Positions 1 through 4,797 of a stretch of DNA of 6,933 nt are shown piece after piece. Position 1 is the stretch's first letter, and each line of letters starts with the position of its first letter. Location: assembly GCA_947630775.1 (NCBI GenBank), contig CANRIY010000081.1, positions 1-6,933 of the forward strand, in the 5' to 3' direction. The notes beneath the pieces were generated by a model that did not search any database, was not told the DNA's origin, and was given only the letters and a program-made list of their open reading frames with translations. Made by a program: the position numbers and the translations under genes. This DNA comes from an uncultured Clostridia bacterium (GTDB lineage Bacteria; Bacillota; Clostridia; Christensenellales; Borkfalkiaceae).

Positions 1-730
1 AGAAACCCAAATTGATCCCCACCCAGTCGTAGAGCGGGCGGTGGTCTTCAAATTCCAACGTGCACAGGGAGTGCGTGACGCCCTGCAGATAGTCGCAGAT
101 GGGGTGCGCGTAGTCGTACATCGGGTAGATGCACCATTTGTCCCCCGTCCTGTGGTGGGTCGCCCGCAGAATGCGGTAGATGACGGGGTCCCTGAGATTG
201 ACGTTGGGGGATGCCATGTCGATCTTGGCGCGGAGGCACTTTTCGCCGTCCGCATATTTCCCGTCCCGCATCTCGCGGAAGAGCTTCAGATTCTCCTCGG
301 GCGTGCGGTTTCTGTAAGGGCTCTCCTTGCCGGGTTCGGTGAGAGTGCCCCGCGTCTCCTTGATCTCTTCCGCCGAGAGGTCGCAGACAAACGCCTTGCC
401 GTCCGTGATGAGTTTTTCCGCATAGCCGTAGATGATGTCGAAAAAGTCGGAAGCGTACACTTCCTTCTCCCACTTGTAACCGAGCCAGCGGATGTCGCGG
501 CGGATGGCGTCGACGTACTCCGTCTTCTCCTTGGAGGGGTTGGTATCGTCGAAGAAAAGATTGCACTTTCCGTGATATTTTTCGGCGGTGCCGAAGTTGA
601 CGAACATGCTCTTTGCATGCCCGATGTGCAGATATCCGTTCGGTTCGGGGGGGAAACGTGTCATGACCGAGCCGACTTTTCCCGCGGCGAGATCCTCTTC
701 TATGAATTGTTCGATGAAATTGTCCGCCAT
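1..730 (-). CDS. glnS: Glutaminyl-tRNA synthetase, N-terminal part (cut by window edge)
   Basis: Class I aminoacyl-tRNA synthetase that charges tRNA-Gln with glutamine in the cytoplasm. The 243 visible codons start at an ATG (728-730) preceded by GGAG at a 5-nt spacing (736-739). They read MADNFIEQFIEEDLAAGKVG, then the GlnRS signature PEPNGYLHIGH (HIGH motif at residues 35-38), FFDDTNPSKEKTEYV, RGTLTEPGKESPYR, CLRAKIDMASP, DKWCIYPMYDYAHPICD and THSLCTLEFEDHRPLYDW. GluRS does not carry this combination, so glutamine specificity is well supported. Bacterial GlnRS is usually about 550 residues, so less than half is present; the KMSK loop and anticodon-binding domains lie beyond position 1. Many Bacillota make Gln-tRNA-Gln through GatCAB instead, so a dedicated GlnRS is worth noting. 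The gene is divergent from glyS. Confidence 0.97.
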   Translation of the reverse strand, partial: MADNFIEQFIEEDLAAGKVGSVMTRFPPEPNGYLHIGHAKSMFVNFGTAEKYHGKCNLFFDDTNPSKEKTEYVDAIRRDIRWLGYKWEKEVYASDFFDIIYGYAEKLITDGKAFVCDLSAEEIKETRGTLTEPGKESPYRNRTPEENLKLFREMRDGKYADGEKCLRAKIDMASPNVNLRDPVIYRILRATHHRTGDKWCIYPMYDYAHPICDYLQGVTHSLCTLEFEDHRPLYDWVGINLGF

Positions 731-763
731 ACGCGCTCCGTAAATTACGATAGTCCGTATTTT

Positions 764-772
764 ATTATACCA
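764..772 (-). promoter_or_regulatory. Extended -10 promoter for glnS
   Basis: Read on the minus strand, the site is TGG-TATAAT: a perfect -10 hexamer (764-769) with a TGN extension (770-772). No good -35 sits at 16-18 bp, as expected for extended -10 promoters. Transcription would start near 757, giving a leader of about 27 nt. That is too short for a T-box or any other riboswitch, so glnS is probably constitutive. An A-rich stretch at about 808-814 on this strand lies further upstream. Confidence 0.75.
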
Positions 773-873
773 TAAAATCTGCGGTTTGCATAGTTTTTAC
801 ACACTATTTTTTTGGAAATTTGCGCCTTGAAAGGGAAATCCCCCCCTCGGCGCCCCTCTCGGGCTACTCTTGT

Positions 874-923
874 CGCCCCTCTCAGGGGAGATGTCGAGGC
901 ATAGCCGAGACAGAGGGGTTTCC
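874..923 (+). repeat. D-family palindromic repeat, diverged copy (D0)
   Basis: It starts with a CCCCTCTCAGGGG palindrome, continues GAGATGTCGAGGCATAGC and CGAGAC, and ends AGAGGGGTTTCC. This follows the order of the better copies at 1131-1194 and 4647-4710. Its middle is the GCGAGGCGTAGCCGAG type seen in D4 (6574-6634, opposite strand), not the GTCACCGCAGGTGAC type. Confidence 0.6.
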
Positions 924-959
924 TCGCCGTGTTTCCGAAAACCCCTTCGGCCCTGCGGG

Positions 960-1007
960 CCACTTCCCCTAAAAGGGGCAGCAAGAGTTCGGACTCCGTT
1001 CTCTCCC
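960..1007 (+). repeat. G-family repeat, copy 1
   Basis: CCACTTCCCCT-AAAAGGGG is followed by GCAAGAGTTCGGACTCCGTT and CTCTCCC. It matches 4748-4797 with a few changes (a one-base indel in AGAGTTCGG, and CTCTCCC versus CTTTCTCCC). Each copy starts with a small palindrome around CCCCT/AGGGG and ends in a conserved GGACTCC core. Function unknown. Confidence 0.7.
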
Positions 1008-1030
1008 GTGCAAAAAATCGCTCGAAATGC

Positions 1031-1059
1031 TTGACCGCTCCGCGTTTTGTCTGTATAAT
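1031..1059 (+). promoter_or_regulatory. Consensus sigma-A promoter far upstream of glyS
   Basis: TTGACC (1031-1036), a 17-bp spacer, then a perfect TATAAT (1054-1059). Spacing is ideal and 11 of 12 hexamer bases match consensus. It lies in the only part of the intergenic region (about 1008-1080) that resembles no repeat found here. Start would be near 1066, about 570 nt before the glyS ATG. No closer promoter for glyS is convincing, so it may drive glyS-GT2 through a long repeat-filled leader, or make a separate small RNA. Confidence 0.65.
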
Positions 1060-1130
1060 ATGTTGTGTATGCGGGTTCGGGGCTCTCGGCGCCCCTCATA
1101 GGGGAGCTGGGCGCGCGCCGCTGTCCCGTC

Positions 1131-1194
1131 CCTCGGCGCCCCCTTGAGGGGGAGCTGTCACCGCAGGTGACTGAGGGGGTGTCGTTCCAAATCA
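1131..1194 (+). repeat. D-family palindromic repeat (D1)
   Basis: CCTCGGCGCCCCCTTGAGGG is a GC-rich palindrome (CCCCCTTGAGGGGG), followed by AGCTGTCACCGCAGGTGACT (hairpin GTCACC-GCA-GGTGAC) and GAGGGGGTGTCGTTCCAAAT. Close copies lie at 4647-4710 on the same strand and at 6574-6634 and 6774-6828 on the other. The outer CCCCCTC and GAGGGGG can also pair. It runs directly into E1. Confidence 0.85.
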
Positions 1195-1322
1195 CGTCAT
1201 GGTGCCCCGCGCGCATTCTATTGCACTAAGCGCGGCACAAGCGGGCACCGCCCGCGAAGTAGCGTAGTCGAACCATCACCTTATGATAATGCGGTGACCC
1301 TTCGACTTCGCTCAGGGTGACG
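1195..1322 (+). repeat. E-family paired-stem repeat with an interrupted left arm (E1)
   Basis: The right arm (1293-1322) has GGTGACCCTTCGACTTCGCT then CAGGGTGACG. The left arm starts CGTCATGGTG (1195-1204) and ends TCGAACCATCACC (1268-1280), the same two pieces that are only 6 nt apart in E2 (6661-6689). Here 63 nt, mostly F1, separate them. The arms flank a short AT-rich spacer, TTATGATAATGC (1281-1292), as in E2. Confidence 0.75.
1205..1264 (+). repeat. F-family repeat, copy 1, inside the left arm of E1
   Basis: It shares the ordered blocks CCGCNCGCA, GCACTAAG, GCGGCAC and GCGAAGTAG with 1455-1514. It can form CCGCGC (1207-1212) with GCGCGG (1230-1235), and a second perfect hairpin GCGGGC-ACC-GCCCGC (1241-1255). 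A fragment of its left end (CCCGCACGCATT, minus strand 6741-6752) also occurs beside E2. Confidence 0.7.
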
Positions 1323-1336
1323 TAATCAGAACCATT

Positions 1337-1411
1337 GCCCACCCCCCCTCCTTAGGAGGGGGCATGGCTCCTCCCGAGGAGGAGCTGTCACCGGAGGTGA
1401 CTGAGGTGGGC
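1337..1411 (+). repeat. D-family palindromic repeat, longer variant (D2)
   Basis: Its ends are inverted copies, GCCCACC (1337-1343) and GGTGGGC (1405-1411). Inside are a CCTCCTTAGGAGG palindrome (1348-1360), CTCCTCCCGAGGAGGAG (1369-1385) and the D-type core GCTGTCACCGGAGGTGACTG. The core hairpin is GTCACC-GGA-GGTGAC. The stem has kept pairing although its base differs from the other D copies. Confidence 0.75.
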
Positions 1412-1454
1412 ATGCTACAAATTAACTTGCCTTAGACGGAATTTACTTCCGCCG

Positions 1455-1514
1455 CCCCGCCCGCACTTCTCTTTGTGCACTAAGGGCGGCACGAGCCGTA
1501 GGCGAAGTAGGGCG
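1455..1514 (+). repeat. F-family repeat, copy 2
   Basis: Diverged direct copy of 1205-1264. It has CCGCCC (1457-1462) and GGGCGG (1484-1489) where F1 has CCGCGC and GCGCGG, so a G-C to C-G flip in the stem is matched on both sides. The blocks GTGCACTAAG, GGCGGCACGAG and GCGAAGTAG follow in the same order. The second hairpin of F1 is reduced here to GCC-GTA-GGC. Confidence 0.7.
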
Positions 1515-1546
1515 ACTCTATTTGCCAAGCAGAAGAACTAACCCCT

Positions 1547-1606
1547 CGCTCGTATTTATTTTTCAGTACGCGCCCCAAAGGCGCGGACGAAAAAAGAAAT
1601 CGAGCG
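1547..1606 (+). promoter_or_regulatory. Long leader hairpin upstream of glyS (H1)
   Basis: Imperfect inverted repeat. The base is CGCTCG (1547-1552) with CGAGCG (1601-1606), and the tip is CGCGCC (1569-1574), loop CCAAA, GGCGCG (1580-1585). The middle pairs a T-rich left arm (ATTTATTTTT) with an A-rich right arm (AAAAAAGAAAT), about 11 of 15 positions. It ends 31 nt before the glyS ATG. A homologous element stands before ssb (6388-6448, minus). It is not an intrinsic terminator: no T tract follows the stem. Role unknown. Confidence 0.7.
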
Positions 1607-1637
1607 AAATACGAAACAACGAATTTTCGAGGTGTAT

Positions 1638-3014
1638 ATGGAAAACAGCTCTGTAACAATGGATAAACTTGTCGCGCTGTGCAAGGCGAGGGGGATCATC
1701 TTCCCCGGCAGCGAGATCTACGGCGGCATGGGCAACACGTGGGACTACGGCCCCGTCGGCGTGGAGATCAAAAACAACATCAAGCGGGCATGGTGGAAGC
1801 GTTTCGTGCAGGAGAGCGAAAACTCCTACGGTCTGGACGCCGCCATTCTGATGAACTCCCGCGTGTGGGAAGCGAGCGGGCACACCACGTCCTTCTCCGA
1901 TCCCAAGATGGATTGCAAGAAGTGCAAGACCCGCCACCGTGCGGACAACCTCATCGAGGCGCACAGTAAGGGCGCCGTCAATCCCGATCTCATGACCAAT
2001 GCGGAGATGGAGCAGTACATTCAGGAGCATCAGGTGCACTGCCCCGTCTGCGGCGGGTTCGACTGGACGCCCATCCGCACCTTCAATCTCATGTTCGAAA
2101 CGAGCCGCGGCGTCACCGACGAGAGCCAGAATAAGATCTATCTCCGTCCCGAGACGGCGCAGGGGGAATTCGTCAACTTCCTCAATGTCCAGCGCACCGT
2201 CCGCGCAAAAGTCCCCTTCGGCATCGCGCAGATCGGCAAGGCCTTCCGCAACGAGATCACCCCGGGAAATTTCATCTTCCGCACCATCGAATTCGAGCAG
2301 ATGGAGCACCAGTGGTTCTGCAAGGCGGGCACGGACGAGGGATTCTACCAAGAGTTCAAACAGAAGGCAATGCAATTCCTTCTCGACCTCGGCTTCAAAC
2401 AGGAACATCTCCGCTTCCACGACCACGACAAGCTCGCCCACTATGCAAAGGAAGCGTGCGACATCCAGTATCTCTATCCCATGGGCTGGCAGGAGCTCAA
2501 CGGCATCCACAACCGCACGGACTACGACCTTTCGCGTCATCAGGAATATTCGGGGAAGAGCATGCAGTATGTCGACCCCGCCGACGGCTCCCGCTTCATC
2601 CCCTATGTCATCGAATACTCCATCGGCGCGGACAGGCTCATGCTCGCCGTCCTCTCCGAGGCGTACGACGAGGAGACCCTCGAAAACGGCGAAGTGCGGA
2701 ACGTCATGCACTTCCATCCCGCCATTGCGGCATATAAGGCCGCGATCCTGCCCCTTCAGAAAAATCTCGCGCCCAAGGCACGGGAAGTGTGGGCGAATCT
2801 CAAACGCCGCTTCCCCGTCATCTACGACGAGGCGGGCTCGATCGGCAAGCGCTATCGCCGGCAGGACGAGATCGGCACCCCCTACTGCATCACGATCGAC
2901 TTCGACACGATGGAAAACGACACCGTCACCATCCGCGACCGCGACACCATGGAGCAGGTCCGTCTCGATGAGGAAGGCATCATCTCCTTCCTTCTTGAAA
3001 AAGTGAGCTTCTGA
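1638..3014 (+). CDS. glyS: Glycyl-tRNA synthetase, single-chain alpha2 type
   Basis: Class II synthetase (458 residues) that charges tRNA-Gly in the cytoplasm; the single-chain form, not the GlyQ/GlyS alpha2beta2 form. Visible: the N-terminal GSEIYGGMGNTWDYGPVGVE block, a cysteine pair CKKC (93-96) and a second pair CPVC (135-138) that look zinc-binding, LRPETAQGEFVNF (169 on), class II motif 2 FRNE (203-206) in IGKAFRNEITPGNF, motif 3 as VIEYSIGADR (324-333), then the anticodon-binding domain with KRYRRQDEIGTPYCITIDFD near the C terminus. ATG 1638 is preferred over an in-frame GTG at 1632 because GAGG (1629-1632) lies 5 nt before the ATG and overlaps the GTG. The usual proline of motif 3 (IEPS) appears to be tyrosine. 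The next gene overlaps its stop codon. Confidence 0.97.
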   Translation: MENSSVTMDKLVALCKARGIIFPGSEIYGGMGNTWDYGPVGVEIKNNIKRAWWKRFVQESENSYGLDAAILMNSRVWEASGHTTSFSDPKMDCKKCKTRHRADNLIEAHSKGAVNPDLMTNAEMEQYIQEHQVHCPVCGGFDWTPIRTFNLMFETSRGVTDESQNKIYLRPETAQGEFVNFLNVQRTVRAKVPFGIAQIGKAFRNEITPGNFIFRTIEFEQMEHQWFCKAGTDEGFYQEFKQKAMQFLLDLGFKQEHLRFHDHDKLAHYAKEACDIQYLYPMGWQELNGIHNRTDYDLSRHQEYSGKSMQYVDPADGSRFIPYVIEYSIGADRLMLAVLSEAYDEETLENGEVRNVMHFHPAIAAYKAAILPLQKNLAPKAREVWANLKRRFPVIYDEAGSIGKRYRRQDEIGTPYCITIDFDTMENDTVTIRDRDTMEQVRLDEEGIISFLLEKVSF

Positions 3015-4351
3015 TGATGATCTGGATCACGCTCGGCATCTATGCGGCGCTGTCCGTTTTGGCGATCCTGCTCTATATCCCAAAACTCGCGCAGTACCGC
3101 TATGCCTTCAAAAAGCCCCCCTACAAGCGGGCAAAAGAGAAACGGAAGATCTCCGTCGTCGTCCCCGCGCGCGGGGAGAGCAAGGTCATCGGGGACCTCT
3201 TCGCCTCGATCGCGAAGCAGGACTATGACAGGGCGTTTTTCGACGTCAACGTCATCGTCAAAGATCCCGACGACCCGACAGTCGCGCTTGCGGAAAAGGC
3301 GGGAGCGCGCGTCTTTGTCGTGCAGGATCAATCCTGCAAGGGAGACGCGCTCGACGGGTATTTCAAGGCGATCGGGGAAGGACTCTCGCAGTACGACGCC
3401 ATTGTCATCGTGGACGCGGACGCCGTGCTCGATCCGCACTACGTCTCCGAGCTCAACAACGCGCTCGAACACGATTACGACATCTATCTCACCCGTAAAT
3501 ACGTCAAAAACTATCTCGGCGGAAAGAGCGCCCGCACGGTTTTCACGAACTGTTCCGCACTCACATGGCCCATCCTCGACGACCTCGGCAACAAATACCG
3601 CATGCTCAACGATATGCCCCTCAACATGTGCGGGCAGGGCATGATGGTGCGCCGCTCCGTCATCGAGCGGCTGGGCGGCTGGCCCTACCGCACCCTCACG
3701 GAGGACTACGAGCTCAAACTCGATTCCCTTCTGAAGGGGTTCCGCTCCATGTTCTATCCCTACGCCATTATCTATACGGAAGAGGCGCTCCACCATAAGG
3801 ACAACTTCCAGCGCCGCGTGCGGTGGCTCACGGGCTACTCGCAGTGCGACAAAAAGTACAAACAGCAGATCCGCGACCAGATCAAACAGCGAGGCACCTA
3901 TACTTCGGGGGAATGGGAGTATTTCTTCGGCATCGTCCCCCTCATCATCTTCCTCGTCGTCTCGGTTGCGACCGTCCTTGCGGGAACGGGGATCACGGTG
4001 TACTATGTCCTCACGAAGAGCCGCCTGTGGTTCCGTGCGACGATGTACCTCATCGTTCTGCCCTTCGGGGTGATGTACATTCTGCTCCTCGGATACAGCG
4101 TGCTCGCCATGCTCGCCTGCCCCGAGATGTTCGCCCCCCTCGGATTTTGGGAAAAGTGCGGCACGGTGCTCTTTAACCCCTTCTATCTTCTCGAATACGT
4201 CCCCATTTACATCATCAGTAAACGGTATGTGCGGAAGAACACCGACGCCGGCTGGGAACCGACCGCCCGCGTGGAGTACGATTTCCCGCCCGAGGAAAAT
4301 GACCCCTATGACTCAAAAGAAAAAGACCCCGAAGAGCGGGATCCCGAATAG
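3014..4351 (+). CDS. Membrane-bound family 2 glycosyltransferase (BcsA/NodC-like)
   Basis: 445 residues. A likely N-terminal membrane anchor (about 3-24) precedes a cytoplasmic GT-A domain: KISVVVPARGES at 45-56, DXD-type DAD (134-136) in IVIVDADAVLD, the acceptor motif TED (229-231), and QRRVRW (266-271), which corresponds to the QxxRW motif of processive GT2 enzymes with arginine in the strict Q position. Further membrane segments lie near 303-333, 340-369 and possibly 384-402. The tail (about 420-445) is rich in D, E, K and P. The family transfers sugars from nucleotide sugars to polysaccharide or lipid acceptors at the inner membrane face; the sugar cannot be read from sequence. The ATG overlaps the glyS TGA (TGATG) with only a weak Shine-Dalgarno site, implying translational coupling; a second ATG follows at 3017. 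An intrinsic terminator comes directly after the stop. Confidence 0.92.
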   Translation: MMIWITLGIYAALSVLAILLYIPKLAQYRYAFKKPPYKRAKEKRKISVVVPARGESKVIGDLFASIAKQDYDRAFFDVNVIVKDPDDPTVALAEKAGARVFVVQDQSCKGDALDGYFKAIGEGLSQYDAIVIVDADAVLDPHYVSELNNALEHDYDIYLTRKYVKNYLGGKSARTVFTNCSALTWPILDDLGNKYRMLNDMPLNMCGQGMMVRRSVIERLGGWPYRTLTEDYELKLDSLLKGFRSMFYPYAIIYTEEALHHKDNFQRRVRWLTGYSQCDKKYKQQIRDQIKQRGTYTSGEWEYFFGIVPLIIFLVVSVATVLAGTGITVYYVLTKSRLWFRATMYLIVLPFGVMYILLLGYSVLAMLACPEMFAPLGFWEKCGTVLFNPFYLLEYVPIYIISKRYVRKNTDAGWEPTARVEYDFPPEENDPYDSKEKDPEERDPE

Positions 4352-4379
4352 AAAACAGCGCCCACGGCGCTGTTTTTTT
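4352..4379 (+). terminator. Intrinsic terminator of the glyS-GT2 unit
   Basis: AAAACAGCGCC (4352-4362), loop CAC, GGCGCTGTTTT (4366-4376), with a run of seven T (4373-4379). The stem is perfect, its core CAGCGCC/GGCGCTG is GC-rich, and it starts one base after the GT2 stop codon. On the minus strand only four T follow the stem, so it would be a weak terminator for the convergent acyltransferase. Confidence 0.93.
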
Positions 4380-4416
4380 ATGGACTTTTTCCCTTGGCTT
4401 CCCCGCCGCAGGAAGG

Positions 4417-4511
4417 CCCTCATTCCGAGCCCCGCAAGGGGCGAGTGAATCCCTTAAGTACGGACGCCCGTGGGTCTATGAGATCCGCTCGGCTTCGCCT
4501 CGGGATGAGGG
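4417..4511. repeat. 95-bp element with terminal inverted repeats (copy A)
   Basis: Bounded by CCCTCATTCCGAG (4417-4429) and CTCGGGATGAGGG (4499-4511), inverted repeats matching at 12 of 13 positions. Inside are a GCCCC-GCAA-GGGGC hairpin (4429-4442) and TACGGACGCCCGTGGGTCTA. An almost identical copy lies inverted at 6835-6932, differing by one substitution and a 3-base indel. The form is that of a tiny non-autonomous palindromic element. I see no clear target-site duplication. Confidence 0.85.
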
Positions 4512-4519
4512 TGGGTACG

Positions 4520-4636
4520 GCGTCATCCTGAGCGTAGCGAAGGATCCCGAGAATGAAAGTTCGGACTTCGTTTATCGGGATCCTTCGGGAATTGCTTCCG
4601 CGGACTTTGTACAGCCCTATCGGCTCAGGATGACGC
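4520..4636. repeat. Nested palindromic repeat (C), related to the E family
   Basis: Outer arms GCGTCATCCTGAGC (4520-4533) and GCTCAGGATGACGC (4623-4636) match perfectly. Inner arms CGAAGGATCCCGA (4538-4550) and TCGGGATCCTTCG (4575-4587) also match perfectly. Between outer and inner arms there are 4 nt on the left but 35 nt on the right. Each side is an E-type unit (GTCA-TCC-TGAGC...CGAA-GGA). Confidence 0.85.
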
Positions 4637-4646
4637 GGTTTGTCTC

Positions 4647-4710
4647 CCTCGGCTCCCCCTTGAGGGGGAGCTGTCACCGCAAGGTGACTGAGGGGGTGTC
4701 GTTCCAAAAT
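4647..4710 (+). repeat. D-family palindromic repeat (D3)
   Basis: CCTCGGCTCCCCCTTGAGGG, GGAGCTGTCACCGCAAGGTG and ACTGAGGGGGTGTCGTTCC repeat the D1 sequence, with one extra base in the central loop (GTCACC-GCAA-GGTGAC, which makes a GNRA-type tetraloop) and CGGCTCC for CGGCGCC. Confidence 0.85.
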
Positions 4711-4747
4711 CTATGCCACCCCTTCCGTCACGGCAAGGGTAGCCGTG

Positions 4748-4797
4748 CCACCTTCCCCTCGAGGGGAAGGCAAGAGTCGGACTCCGTTCTTTCTCCC
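4748..4797 (+). repeat. G-family repeat, copy 2
   Basis: It begins near a perfect 20-bp palindrome, CCTTCCCCTCGAGGGGAAGG (4751-4770), followed by CAAGAGTCGGACTCCGTTCT and TTCTCCC. It matches 960-1007. Its end abuts the stop codon of the acyltransferase (4798-4800). CACGGC (4729-4734) and GCCGTG (4742-4747) form another small hairpin beside it. The acyltransferase has no conventional terminator here. Confidence 0.75.

Larger units (their letters stand above)
731..1637. other. 907-bp gene-free divergent region filled with short repeats
   Basis: This stretch between glnS and glyS has no credible gene. Short open frames across it are low-complexity readings of the repeats and lack Shine-Dalgarno sites. 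It contains, in order: the glnS promoter, a diverged D-type repeat (874-923), a G-type repeat (960-1007), an isolated consensus promoter (1031-1059), a half D repeat (about 1083-1109), D1, E1 with F1 inside its left arm, D2, F2 and the glyS leader hairpin. I see no tRNA, T-box or CRISPR. Confidence 0.8.

Noticed and set aside
41..775. Long plus-strand open frame across the left end
   Set aside because: It is antisense to glnS, whose minus-strand reading shows the full GlnRS signature. The plus reading has no recognisable domain.
745..1216. Several 70-140 codon open frames in the glnS-glyS intergenic region
   Set aside because: They read through D, E, F and G repeats, lack Shine-Dalgarno sites and encode repetitive proline/arginine/glycine-rich strings.
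1232..1256. T-box-like string GGGCACCGCCCGCG
   Set aside because: It lacks the T-box core TGGNACCGCG and is fully explained by the GCGGGC-ACC-GCCCGC hairpin of F1.
1131..1514. Possible CRISPR array because of clustered repeats
   Set aside because: Repeats are palindromic, of several families, in both orientations, diverged and irregularly spaced. There is no unit-length spacer pattern and no cas gene.
1632..1634. GTG as glyS start
   Set aside because: It overlaps the Shine-Dalgarno GAGG; ATG 1638 is correctly spaced.
1563..2717. Minus-strand 384-codon open frame
   Set aside because: Antisense shadow of glyS: valine/leucine/glutamate-rich with no domain, typical of the antisense of a GC-rich gene.
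2882..3796. Minus-strand 304-codon open frame
   Set aside because: Antisense to the end of glyS and the first half of the GT2 gene; no Shine-Dalgarno site and no recognisable fold.
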